From Achromobacter dolens (GTDB lineage: Bacteria; Pseudomonadota; Gammaproteobacteria; Burkholderiales; Burkholderiaceae_B): a DNA stretch of 64,000 bases. The stretch covers positions 1 through 64,000 of the forward strand of contig NZ_CADIJW010000031.1 in the NCBI RefSeq assembly GCF_902859745.1, read 5' to 3'. Below, piece after piece: positions 51,816-60,563 of this stretch. A model generated the notes under the pieces. The model saw only the letters and a list, made by a program, of their open reading frames with translations. It was not told where the DNA came from and did not search any database. The translations under genes and the position numbers were made by a program. Position 1 is the first letter of the stretch; each line of letters opens with the position of its first letter.

Positions 51816-53581
51816 GGCTGCACGGCGTACTCGATCGACCCCGCCACCACCGCCGCCAGGCCGGGCGCCTGGGTCAGCTTGTGCAGCGCGTAGGTCTGGG
51901 CCGTGGCGATCTTGGCCTGGTGGAAGGCCGGGTCCTCGTCCAGGTGGTCCAGCGATGCGAGCAGCGCGCGCGCCATCTGCCAGCCGGCCAGCACCGTGCC
52001 GGCCAGCAACAGGTAGGGCACGGCCGAACCGAACACCGCGTTGGGATGGGCGGCGGCGTTGGCCACCACGAAGTCGACCGTGTTGGCCAGCGCCAGGCGG
52101 CCCTGGCGCAGCGGCGTCAGCACCAGGCGCGCGGCCGGTTCGCTGCGCGCCTGCAGCGCTTCCTCGGTCTTGCGGATCTCCTCGATCAGCGCCTGCGCCA
52201 CCGCGCCGCCATCGCGCAGCGTCTTGCGGCCGACCAGGTCGTTGGCCTGGATGGCGGTGGTGCCTTCGTAGATGGTCAGGATGCGGGCGTCGCGGTAGTA
52301 CTGGGCGGCGCCGGTTTCCTCGATGAAGCCCATGCCGCCATGCACCTGCACGCCCAGGCTGGCGACGTCGATGGAGGCTTCGGTGCACCAGCCCTTGACG
52401 ATCGGCACCAGGAATTCCTGCACCGCCAGGTGGCGGGCGCGGGCGGCCGGGTCGGCACTGGCGTGCGCCAGGTCGGCGTGGCCGGCGGTGTAGTAGGCCA
52501 GCGCGCGGCCGGCCTCGGTCAGGGCGCGCATGGTGCCCAGCATGCGGCGCACGTCCGGGTGCTGAATGATCGGCACGGCCTCGCGCGAGGAGCCGTCCAC
52601 CGGGCGGCTCTGCACGCGTTCGGCGGCGTAGGCCAGCGCGTGCTGGTAGGCGCGGTCGGCCACCGCGATGCCCTGCACGCCGACGGCGAAGCGGGCCGCG
52701 TTCATCATGATGAACATGGCGTCCAGGCCGCGGTTTTCCTGGCCCACCAGGTAGCCGATGGCGCCGCCCGCGTCGCCGAACTGCAGGGTGGCGGTGGGGC
52801 TGGCCTTGATGCCCAGCTTGTGCTCGATCGACACGCAGGCGACGTCATTGCGCGCGCCCAGCGAGCCGTCGTCGTTGACCAGGAACTTGGGCACCAGGAA
52901 CAGCGAGATGCCCTTGACGCCCTCGGGCGCATCGGGCAGGCGCGCCAGCACCAGGTGGACGATGTTCTCGGCCAGGTCGTGCTCGCCGTAGGTGATGAAG
53001 ATCTTGGTGCCGGAAATGCGGTAGGTGCCGTCGCCGACCGGCTGCGCGCGGGTGCGCAGCAGCGCCAGGTCGGAGCCGGCCTGCGGCTCGGTCAGGTTCA
53101 TGGTGCCGGTCCACCGGCCCGACAGCATCGGGCCGATGAAGCGCTCGCGCAGTTCGGGCGAGCCGGCCGTCAGCAGCGCCTCGACCGCGCCGTTGGTCAA
53201 GAGCGGACACAGGGCGAACGACAGGTTGGCGGCGTTGAGCATTTCGGAGCAGGGCGCGCCCAGCAGGCCGGGCAGGCCCTGGCCGCCGTATTCGACCGGG
53301 TGCGTCATGCCCTGCCAGCCGGCTTCGGCATATTGGCGGAAGGCCTGCTTGAAGCCGGGCGAGGTGGTGACCGCGCCGTCGCGCCAGGCGCTGGGCTCGC
53401 GGTCGGCGGGGTGGTTCAGCGGCGCCAGCACGTCGCCGGCGAAGGTGGCGGCTTCCTCCAGCACGGCCTGGGCGGTGTCGGGCGTGGCTTCGGCATATTG
53501 CGGCAGCGCCGCCACCTGCGGCAGGCCGGCCAGGTGGTTCAGCACGAACAGCATGTCTTTCACGGGGGCTTGGTACGTCAT
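51812..53581 (-). CDS. acyl-CoA dehydrogenase, DmdC-like large form
   Basis: 589 residues, the long acyl-CoA dehydrogenase form with an extra C-terminal domain, as in 3-methylmercaptopropionyl-CoA dehydrogenase (DmdC). FAD-binding motifs NLTEPQAGSDLA and ISGTKIFITYGEHDL, GGMGFIEETGAAQYYRDARI, and the catalytic base in IYEGTTAIQ (about residue 438). It removes two hydrogens from an acyl-CoA. It follows the acyl-CoA ligase gene after 28 bp in the same operon. DMSP-derived substrates are known for DmdC, but many soil and host-associated bacteria use such pairs for other acids. Confidence 0.9.
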   Translation of the reverse strand: MTYQAPVKDMLFVLNHLAGLPQVAALPQYAEATPDTAQAVLEEAATFAGDVLAPLNHPADREPSAWRDGAVTTSPGFKQAFRQYAEAGWQGMTHPVEYGGQGLPGLLGAPCSEMLNAANLSFALCPLLTNGAVEALLTAGSPELRERFIGPMLSGRWTGTMNLTEPQAGSDLALLRTRAQPVGDGTYRISGTKIFITYGEHDLAENIVHLVLARLPDAPEGVKGISLFLVPKFLVNDDGSLGARNDVACVSIEHKLGIKASPTATLQFGDAGGAIGYLVGQENRGLDAMFIMMNAARFAVGVQGIAVADRAYQHALAYAAERVQSRPVDGSSREAVPIIQHPDVRRMLGTMRALTEAGRALAYYTAGHADLAHASADPAARARHLAVQEFLVPIVKGWCTEASIDVASLGVQVHGGMGFIEETGAAQYYRDARILTIYEGTTAIQANDLVGRKTLRDGGAVAQALIEEIRKTEEALQARSEPAARLVLTPLRQGRLALANTVDFVVANAAAHPNAVFGSAVPYLLLAGTVLAGWQMARALLASLDHLDEDPAFHQAKIATAQTYALHKLTQAPGLAAVVAGSIEYAVQP

Positions 53582-53609
53582 GGCGTCGGAGCTCCGGGTA
53601 GGAAGGGAA

Positions 53610-55247
53610 TCAGGTGGCGTCGATGGCGCGGGTGGAACCCACCGCGGCGCGCAGTTCGAATTTCTGGATCTTGCCGGTCGAGGTCTTGGGCAGTTCGCCG
53701 AAGCGCACCGCGCGCGGCACCTTGAAGCCGGGCAGCAGCAGCTTGCAGTGCGCGATGATCTCTTCGGCGGTGGCGCTGTGGCCGGGCTTGAGCTCGACGA
53801 AGGCGCAGGGCGTTTCGCCCCATTTCGGGTCGGGCATGGCCACCACCGCCACGGCGGCCACGGCCGGATGGCGATAGAGGGCGTCCTCGACCTCGATGCT
53901 GGAGATGTTCTCGCCGCCCGAGATGATGATGTCCTTGCTGCGGTCCTTGATGCGGATGTAGCCGTCGGGCGTCATCACGCCCAGGTCGCCGGTGTGGAAC
54001 CAGCCGCCGCCGAAGGCCTCGTCAGTGGCGCGTTCGTTCTTCAGGTAGCCCTTCATGCAGATGTTGCCGCGGAACATGATCTCGCCCACGGTCTGCTCGT
54101 CGGCCGGCACTTCCTGCATGGTGTCGGGGTTGCGCACCGAGACGCCGGCCTGCAGGTGGTAGCGCACGCCCTGGCGCGCGGTCAGCAGCGCGCGCTGTTC
54201 GTCCTCCAGGTCGTTCCAGGCTTCCTGCGGGGCGCACACGGCGGCCGGGCCGTAGACCTCGGTCAGGCCGTAGACGTGGGTCAGCTCGAAGCCGATTTCC
54301 TTCATCTTGGCGATCACCGCCGGCGCGGGCGCGGCGCCGGCCACCATGGTGCGCACGGTGTGGCGGATGCCGGCGCGCAGCTCGGCCGGCGCGTTGGCCA
54401 ACGCGCTTTGCACGATGGGCGCGCCGCAGTAGTGGGTCACGCCCTCGGCGCGGATCAGGTCGAACACGGTCTTGGGGTCGAACTTGCGCAGGCAGACGTT
54501 GACGCCGGCGCGCGCCGCCACGGTCCACGCGAAGCACCAGCCGTTGCAGTGGAACAGCGGCAGCGTCCACAGGTAGACCGGGTGCTTGGGCATGTCCCAT
54601 TCGAGGATGTTGCTGACGGCGTTCAGATACGCGCCGCGGTAGTGGTAGACCACGCCCTTGGGATCGCCGGTGGTGCCGGAGGTGTAGTTCAGCGCGATCG
54701 CGTCCCATTCGTCGGCCGGCGGGCGCCAGTCGAACGTGGCGGGGGCGGCGGCCAGGAAGGCCTCGTAGTCGATGGCGCCGGGCAGGGCGGCCGGGGCGCC
54801 GTCCAGGTCGTGCACCGAAATCACTTTCAGGTGAGGGAATTCGGCGCGGGCGCGCTGCGCCAGCTCGGCGTATTCGGTGTCGACGATCAGCGCGCGGGCC
54901 TCGCCGTGGCCCAGCATGAACAGCACGCTGGGCGTATCCAGGCGCGTGTTGAGGGTATTGAGCACGGCGCCCAGCATCGGCACGCCGAAGTGCGCCTCGA
55001 CCATGGCGGGGATGTTCGGCAGCATCACCGCCACCGTGTCGCCGCGCTGGATGCCGGCGGCGGCCAGCGCGCCGGCCAGGCGTTGCGCGCGCTCGTAGGT
55101 CTGGGCCCAGGTGCGGCGCACGGCGCCATGCACCACGGCCAGGCGGTTGCCATAGACCTGCGCGGCGCGCGCGATGAAGTCGACCGGGGTGAGGGGCTCG
55201 TAGTTGGCGTCACGGCGTGCCAGGCCGTGGTCGAACAGGCTGCTCAT
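53610..55247 (-). CDS. AMP-dependent acyl-CoA synthetase, DmdB-like
   Basis: 545 residues from ATG 55247, preceded by AGGAGAC. Adenylate-forming enzyme: AMP-binding loop LNYTSGTTGDPKGVVYHYRG (about residue 190), VYGLTEVYGPA, GWFHTGDLGVMTPDGYIRIKDR and PKTSTGKIQKFELR with the catalytic Lys. It activates a carboxylic acid to its CoA ester and resembles methylmercaptopropionate-CoA ligase (DmdB) and medium-chain ligases. First gene of the unit; upstream lies the palindromic element at 55351-55618. Confidence 0.9.
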   Translation of the reverse strand: MSSLFDHGLARRDANYEPLTPVDFIARAAQVYGNRLAVVHGAVRRTWAQTYERAQRLAGALAAAGIQRGDTVAVMLPNIPAMVEAHFGVPMLGAVLNTLNTRLDTPSVLFMLGHGEARALIVDTEYAELAQRARAEFPHLKVISVHDLDGAPAALPGAIDYEAFLAAAPATFDWRPPADEWDAIALNYTSGTTGDPKGVVYHYRGAYLNAVSNILEWDMPKHPVYLWTLPLFHCNGWCFAWTVAARAGVNVCLRKFDPKTVFDLIRAEGVTHYCGAPIVQSALANAPAELRAGIRHTVRTMVAGAAPAPAVIAKMKEIGFELTHVYGLTEVYGPAAVCAPQEAWNDLEDEQRALLTARQGVRYHLQAGVSVRNPDTMQEVPADEQTVGEIMFRGNICMKGYLKNERATDEAFGGGWFHTGDLGVMTPDGYIRIKDRSKDIIISGGENISSIEVEDALYRHPAVAAVAVVAMPDPKWGETPCAFVELKPGHSATAEEIIAHCKLLLPGFKVPRAVRFGELPKTSTGKIQKFELRAAVGSTRAIDAT

Positions 55248-55350
55248 GCTTGTCTCCTGTGGGGCGCGGGGGCGCCCGGATATGCTTTTATGCGGGAAAC
55301 TTGATCTGGATCGCCGGGGTTGATCTGTAGCCGGAATCCCGCTGCTTGCC

Positions 55351-55618
55351 AGGGGGCACCAACCTTCACAGGAGCCTCGCATGAGTGCCAAAATGAGCGA
55401 CTATCAAGGCGCGAAGCGCAGTCGTGGCGGGACCACGGCGAGCATTCGCAACGTAGAGAGGCGCTCATTTTGGCGCTCACCCTACGGGCAGGCAGGTAAT
55501 CGGCCGCCAGGCGTCGTTGCGCTCACCTTGCGTGGCAAAGCCACGCGGCGGCGACCACGCCTGGCCTGGCGGCCGATTACCTGCCTGTGCGAGGCTCCTG
55601 TGAAGGTTGGTGCCCCCT
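55351..55618. repeat. nested palindromic element (three-arm structure)
   Basis: A perfect 31-bp inverted repeat closes the element (55351-55381 with 55588-55618). Inside it lie two more hairpins: arm A, 55382-55399 with 55462-55479 (one mismatch), and arm B, a perfect 24-bp pair 55489-55512 with 55564-55587. Small hairpins cap them: CGTGG/CCACG in the arm A loop and CGTGGC/GCCACG in the arm B loop. As RNA or single-stranded DNA it would fold into a three-way junction. No transposase or credible gene is inside. It may be a non-autonomous mobile repeat or a structured RNA. Confidence 0.8.
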
Positions 55619-55708
55619 AGCTTATCGGCCGCCGGAAAATGGTGTCTGTCGCCTGCATGACAGACCTTTTTTCGGGCGCCCAACCCGCAGTTTTACACGG
55701 TTCTTTCC

Positions 55709-56419
55709 ATGTCCGATGTTTCAAACATTGTTTCCCAGACCGAGCTGGCCGCGCTGCTGCGCGGCTGCGCCTGGTTCACCGCGCTGGACGCGCCGCACCA
55801 GGACTTGGTGCTGGCCACGGCGCGCGCCGAACACGTGGCCAGCGGCGCCTGGATCGCGCGCCGCAACGCGCCGTCGGATTACTGGCTGGGGGTGCACAGC
55901 GGCCTGCTGAAGCTGGCGATCTACAACGAGTCGGGACGCAGTTGCACGTTCTCGGGAGTGCCGCCGGGCGGCTGGTTCGGCGAGGGCAGCGTCATCAAGC
56001 GCGAGCTGCGCAAGTACGACGTGGTGGCGATCCAGCCGTCGCTGGTGCTGCTGGTGCCGGCCGCCACCTTCCATGCGCTGCTGGCGGCCAGCCTGCCGTT
56101 CTCGCATTTCGTCATCGGCCAGTTGAATGACCGCATGGGCGAGTTCATCGCCTCGATCCAGAACCATCGACTGCTGGACGCCGATGCGCGCGTGGCGCAG
56201 TCGCTGGCGCAATTGTTCAATCCACAACTTTATCCGTCCACCGACCTGACGCTGGCGATTTCACAGGAAGAACTGGGCTACCTGACCGGCCTGTCGCGCC
56301 AGCGCGTCAACCAGGCGCTGCAGACGCTGGCGGACCAAGGGGTGCTGGCGCTGTCGTACAACCAGATCAAGGTGCTGGACCTGGATCGCCTGCGCCAGTA
56401 CGGGCTGGACCAGCTCTGA
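55709..56419 (+). CDS. Crp/Fnr-family transcription regulator
   Basis: 236 residues. An N-terminal cyclic-nucleotide-like beta-roll (about 15-130, GGWFGEGSVIKRE) and a C-terminal winged helix with ISQEELGYLTGLSRQRVNQALQTLADQGVL. There is no cysteine cluster of the Fnr type, so it is not an oxygen-sensing iron-sulfur Fnr. The effector is unknown. It diverges from the acyl-CoA ligase operon across the palindromic element, which makes that operon a candidate target. Confidence 0.88.
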   Translation: MSDVSNIVSQTELAALLRGCAWFTALDAPHQDLVLATARAEHVASGAWIARRNAPSDYWLGVHSGLLKLAIYNESGRSCTFSGVPPGGWFGEGSVIKRELRKYDVVAIQPSLVLLVPAATFHALLAASLPFSHFVIGQLNDRMGEFIASIQNHRLLDADARVAQSLAQLFNPQLYPSTDLTLAISQEELGYLTGLSRQRVNQALQTLADQGVLALSYNQIKVLDLDRLRQYGLDQL

Positions 56420-56455
56420 CCGCGGGCGGGGTTCAGGCGGGGCCGGGACGCCAGG

Positions 56456-57163
56456 TCAGGCCTGAGCCAGGGCGCGGTCCAGCGCGGCGCGCGCCAGGAT
56501 GCGGGTGGAATCGAGCGTCGGCAAGACGCAGTTGGCGTCGTTCAGCACGAGCGGCAGTTCGGTGCAGCCCAGCACCACCGCGTCGCAGCCGGCATCGCGC
56601 AGCCGCGCGACCACGCCTTGCAGCAACGAGACCGATTCGGGCTTGAAGACGCCGTAGACCAGTTCGTCCATGATGACGCGCGCCAGCAGATCGCGGTCGG
56701 CCGGCGCGGGACGCACGTAGTCCAGGCCGCGCGCCTGCAGTTTGTCGGGGTAGACCGGACTGTCGACCAGCCAGCGCGTCCCCAGGATGCCGATGCGGCG
56801 CCGCCCGCGCGCGGCGGCCTGGGCGGCGACTTCCTCGGCGATGTGCAGCCACGGCAGCGGCGATTGCGGCAGCACGTGGCCCAGGGCCTGGTGGATGGTG
56901 TTGTCGGGGCAGATCAGGAAATCCGCGCCGGCGCGCGCCAGCCGGTCGGCGGAGGTCCGCATCAGCGCGCCGACGCCGGCCAGGTCATTGCGCTTCAGGC
57001 AGGCCACGTAATCCGCCAGCGACAAGCTGTGCAGCGACACCTCGGGGTGCGCGTGCGGCCCCAGGCGCTGCGCGCCTTCGGCGCAGATCGTGCGGTAGCA
57101 GAGCGCCGCGCCCTCGGCCGAGCAGGCGACGATGCCGATGTGCAGGGGCGGACGGACGGGCAT
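56456..57163 (-). CDS. aspartate/glutamate racemase family protein
   Basis: 235 residues. Begins HIGIVACSAEGAALCYRTI; the two catalytic cysteines of the family are visible in ICPDNTIHQA (about residue 86) and VLGCTELPLV (about residue 196). PLP-independent interconversion of L- and D-Asp, Glu or related acids. Convergent with the Crp/Fnr gene and 21 bp downstream of the MarR gene on the same strand, so the two are probably co-transcribed. Confidence 0.87.
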   Translation of the reverse strand: MPVRPPLHIGIVACSAEGAALCYRTICAEGAQRLGPHAHPEVSLHSLSLADYVACLKRNDLAGVGALMRTSADRLARAGADFLICPDNTIHQALGHVLPQSPLPWLHIAEEVAAQAAARGRRRIGILGTRWLVDSPVYPDKLQARGLDYVRPAPADRDLLARVIMDELVYGVFKPESVSLLQGVVARLRDAGCDAVVLGCTELPLVLNDANCVLPTLDSTRILARAALDRALAQA

Positions 57164-57184
57164 GCGGACTCCGTGGCGGTCAGG

Positions 57185-57640
57185 TCAAGCCGGGGTTCTG
57201 GACAAGGCCCGCACATGGCGGGCGATCTGGCGGAACTGCTCGGCCATGGCGTCCTGCTGCGCCGGCGGCAGTTGCGACAGGAACAGTTCGTCGATGGCCG
57301 GGCCATACACCTTCCACATCTTGCGCCGCAGCGCCAGGCCTTCAGGCGTGATGCGGGCGTAGGTGGCGCGGCGGTCCTCGTCGGAACGGAAGCGCTCGAC
57401 CAGCCCGGCGGACTCGATGCGGTCCATCAGGCGCGTCAGGTTGTAGCGCGCGATGACCATGCGCTCGGCCATCTCGAACATGCGCGCGGTGCCGTCGGGC
57501 GCGCGTTCCAGCGCCCACAGCGCGTCGTACCACGCCAGCGGCGGCAGGCCGGCGGCGGACAGTCGTTTTTCGATCTCTTCCACCACCAGCGCATGCGCGG
57601 TGAGAAAGAGGCTCCACGCGTCGGGCTTGCCCGTGGCCAT
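57185..57640 (-). CDS. MarR-family transcription regulator
   Basis: 151 residues from ATG 57640 with AAGGAAG upstream. Winged helix with LAWYDALWALERAPDGTARMFEMAERMVIARYNLTRLMDRIESAGLVERFRSDEDRRATYARIT, the MarR signature including the DxRxxxxxLT-type wing. Divergent from the E1 gene over a 257-bp gap that holds clear palindromes. Confidence 0.92.
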   Translation of the reverse strand: MATGKPDAWSLFLTAHALVVEEIEKRLSAAGLPPLAWYDALWALERAPDGTARMFEMAERMVIARYNLTRLMDRIESAGLVERFRSDEDRRATYARITPEGLALRRKMWKVYGPAIDELFLSQLPPAQQDAMAEQFRQIARHVRALSRTPA

Positions 57641-57764
57641 GCGGTCGCTTCCTTTTCCAGGGATTTCGTTGTCCGGGATTGTAGAGGCCCTGCAGCCGTG
57701 GCGCGCGGCGGGCGGTCCGTCACGCGCATTCATGCCGCGCGCGAGCCGCCATTTTCCTTAATAG

Positions 57765-57825
57765 TTGCACTTGCAATTGTTCGAAAACCTCCCTACGATT
57801 GCAATTGCACATTATGCAAATGCAA
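57765..57825. promoter_or_regulatory. TTGCAA palindromes, probable MarR operator
   Basis: An 11-5-11 inverted repeat, arms TTGCAATTGCA (57799-57809) and TGCAAATGCAA (57815-57825), pairs in 10 of 11 positions. A further related word TTGCACTTGCAA lies at 57765-57776. The stretch is A/T-rich and between the divergent MarR and E1 starts. Confidence 0.65.
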
Positions 57826-57897
57826 TTCACGATGTGAAATGATGGCGCCGGCCTTTCCGTGTCCAGGCGCCGCTTGCGCACCACAAGGAGGATGCCC

Positions 57898-60555
57898 ATG
57901 GAACCCGAGATCGACTGCGTCGACATCGACCCCGAAGAAACCAGCGAGTGGCTGGACGCGATGCAGGCGGTGCTGGCGCACGAAGGCCTGCCGCGCACGC
58001 ACTACCTGCTGGACCGCCTGATCGAGCAGGACCGCGCCCGCAGCGGCGGCTATGCCGCGGCCGGCGTCACGCCCTACGTCAACACCATCGGCCTGCCGGC
58101 CCAGGCGCCGTTCCCCGGCGACACCCGCATCGAGGCGCGGCTGGATGCCTACCTGCGCTGGAACGCCATGGCCATGGTGCTGCGCGCCGGCAAGCATTCG
58201 GGCGTGGGCGGGCACATCGCCACCTACGCCTCGGCCACCACGCTGTACGAAACCGGCTACCGCCATTTCTTCCGCGCCGCCACGCCGGACTACCTGGGCG
58301 ACATGCTCTACATCCAGGGCCATTCGGCGCCCGGCATCTACGCCCGCGCCTATCTGGAAGGGCGCCTGTCCGAGGCCGAGCTGGACCGCTTCCGCCGCGA
58401 GATCGGCGGCGGGCTGGCGTCGTATCCGCACCCGCGCACCATGCCCGGCTTCTGGCAGTTCCCGACCGTGTCGATGGGCCTGGGCCCGCTGATGGCGGCC
58501 TACCAGGCGCGCTACATGCGCTACCTGGAAGACCGCGGCCTGATCGCGGCGCAGGACCGGCGCGTGTGGGGCTTCCTGGGCGACGGCGAGCAGGACCAGC
58601 CCGAGACGCTGGCGGCCGTCGCCATGGCCGGCCGCGAAAAGCTCGACAACCTGATCTTCGTGGTCAACTGCAACCTGCAGCGCCTGGACGGCCCGGTGCG
58701 CGGCAACGCCAAGATCATCCAGGAGCTGGAAAGCGTCTATCGCGGCGCCGGCTGGAACGTCATCAAGGTGATCTGGGGCGGCGGCTGGGACGCGCTGCTG
58801 GCGCAGGACCACGACGGCCGCCTGCGTCGCCGCATGATGGAATGCGTGGACGGCGAATACCAGGTCTTCAAGGCGCGCGGCGGCGCCTATGTGCGCGAAC
58901 GTTTCTTCGGCGCCGACCCGGTGCTGCTGGAACGCGTGGCGCACCTGAGCGACGAGGAGATCGGCGCGCTCAACCGCGGCGGCCACGATCCGGTCAAGAT
59001 GCACGCCGCCTACGCCGCGGCGCTGGCGCATCGCGGCCAGCCCACGGTGATCCTGGCCAAGACGGTCAAGGGCTACGGCATGGGCGCGGCCGGCGAGGCC
59101 GCCAACACCAACCACCAGCAGAAGAAGATGGCCGACCCGGCGGTGCGCGCCTACCGCGACCGCTTCGACCTGCCGGTGCCGGACGAGCGCCTGGAGGAGA
59201 TCCCTTACATCAAGCCGGAACCCGGCAGCCCCGAACAGGCCTACCTGGAAGCCGCCATCCGCCGCGCCGGCGGCCACCTGCCGCTGCGCCCGGCCGGCCC
59301 CGGCCCGCAGGCCACGCCGGGCCTGGAAGCCTTTGCCGCGCACCTGAAGGGCAGCGACGGCCGCGAATTCTCCACCACCATGGCGTTCGTGCGCATCCTG
59401 GCGCAACTGCTCAAGGACCCGCAGATCGGCGCGCGCGTGGTGCCCATCGTGCCGGATGAATCGCGCACCTTCGGCATGGACGGCATGTTCCGCCAGGTCG
59501 GCATCTACTCGCACGTGGGCCAACTGTACACGCCGCAGGACGCCGACCAGCTCAGCGTCTACCGCGAGGACCGGCGCGGCCAGATCCTGCAGGAAGGCAT
59601 CAACGAGTCGGGCGCCATGGCCTCGTGGATCGCCGCCGCCACCGCCTACAGCACCCACGGCGTGGCGACGATTCCGTTCTACATTTTCTATTCGATGTTC
59701 GGCTTCCAGCGCGTTGGCGACCTGGCCTGGGCGGCCGGCGACATCCGCGCGCGCGGCTTCCTGCTGGGCGCGACCTCGGGCCGCACCACTCTGGAAGGCG
59801 AGGGCCTGCAGCATGACGACGGCCACAGCCACGTGCTGGCCTCGGTGATCCCGTCGTGCATCGCCTACGACCCGGCCTATGCCTACGAGATCGCCGTGAT
59901 CGTGCAGGACGGCATGCGCCGCATGTACCAGGAGGAAGAGGACGTCTTCTACTACCTGACGCTGATCAACGAGAAGACCGCCCATCCGCCGATGCCGGAA
60001 GGCGCCGAGGCCGGCATCCTGAAGGGCATGTACCGCCTGCGCGAGGGCGCGCCGGGCGAGGTCCGCGCGCAACTGCTGGGCAGCGGCGCCATCCTGGGCG
60101 AGACCCTGGCCGCCGCCGACCTGCTGCAACAGGACTTCGGCGTGGCGGCCGACGTCTGGAGCGTCACCAGCTATTCCGAGCTGCGCCGCGACGGCCAGGA
60201 GACCGAGCGCTGGAGTCGCCTGCATCCGCTGGACGCGGCGCGCCAGGGCTTTGTCCAGACGAGCCTGGCCGATACGCGGGGGCCGGTGATCGCGGCCACC
60301 GACTACATGAAGACGGTGGCCGAGCAGATCCGGCCTTTCGTGGGGCGCCGTTATGTGACGCTGGGCACCGACGGCTTCGGCCGCTCGGACACGCGCCAGG
60401 CGCTGCGGGCATTCTTCGAGGTGGACCGGCACCATATCGTGCTGGCCACGCTCAAGGCGCTGGCGGACGAGGGCGCATTGCCGGCCGAGCGGGCGGCCGA
60501 GGCGATCCGGCGTTACGGCCTGGATCCGGAAGCGGCGTCGGCGGCCTTGCCTTGA
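57898..60555 (+). CDS. homodimeric 2-oxoacid (pyruvate-type) dehydrogenase E1, orphan
   Basis: 885 residues, the length of AceE. AAGGAGG lies six bases before ATG 57898 and directly abuts ATG 57892, so 57898 is chosen. The thiamine-diphosphate site reads GDGEQDQPETL (GDGEMDEPES in E. coli AceE), and VNCNLQRLDGPV is conserved. GKHSGVGGHIATYAS and LAKTVKGYGMG also match AceE. No E2 or E3 gene follows, so it must share subunits encoded elsewhere. The MdeB-type 2-oxobutyrate dehydrogenase of Pseudomonas is a close alternative to pyruvate. Regulated, by position, by the divergent MarR protein. Confidence 0.87.
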   Translation: MEPEIDCVDIDPEETSEWLDAMQAVLAHEGLPRTHYLLDRLIEQDRARSGGYAAAGVTPYVNTIGLPAQAPFPGDTRIEARLDAYLRWNAMAMVLRAGKHSGVGGHIATYASATTLYETGYRHFFRAATPDYLGDMLYIQGHSAPGIYARAYLEGRLSEAELDRFRREIGGGLASYPHPRTMPGFWQFPTVSMGLGPLMAAYQARYMRYLEDRGLIAAQDRRVWGFLGDGEQDQPETLAAVAMAGREKLDNLIFVVNCNLQRLDGPVRGNAKIIQELESVYRGAGWNVIKVIWGGGWDALLAQDHDGRLRRRMMECVDGEYQVFKARGGAYVRERFFGADPVLLERVAHLSDEEIGALNRGGHDPVKMHAAYAAALAHRGQPTVILAKTVKGYGMGAAGEAANTNHQQKKMADPAVRAYRDRFDLPVPDERLEEIPYIKPEPGSPEQAYLEAAIRRAGGHLPLRPAGPGPQATPGLEAFAAHLKGSDGREFSTTMAFVRILAQLLKDPQIGARVVPIVPDESRTFGMDGMFRQVGIYSHVGQLYTPQDADQLSVYREDRRGQILQEGINESGAMASWIAAATAYSTHGVATIPFYIFYSMFGFQRVGDLAWAAGDIRARGFLLGATSGRTTLEGEGLQHDDGHSHVLASVIPSCIAYDPAYAYEIAVIVQDGMRRMYQEEEDVFYYLTLINEKTAHPPMPEGAEAGILKGMYRLREGAPGEVRAQLLGSGAILGETLAAADLLQQDFGVAADVWSVTSYSELRRDGQETERWSRLHPLDAARQGFVQTSLADTRGPVIAATDYMKTVAEQIRPFVGRRYVTLGTDGFGRSDTRQALRAFFEVDRHHIVLATLKALADEGALPAERAAEAIRRYGLDPEAASAALP

Positions 60556-60563
60556 AGCAGGTG

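Noticed and set aside
55299-55314. Fnr-like site (minus strand GAT-N4-ATCAA) upstream of the acyl-CoA ligase
   Set aside because: Only one half matches well and the nearby Crp/Fnr protein lacks the Fnr cysteines; too weak to call.
55382-55620. Short open frame inside the palindromic element (79 codons)
   Set aside because: It is a by-product of the palindromes; nearly the same peptide end appears on both strands, and no codon bias or ribosome site supports it.
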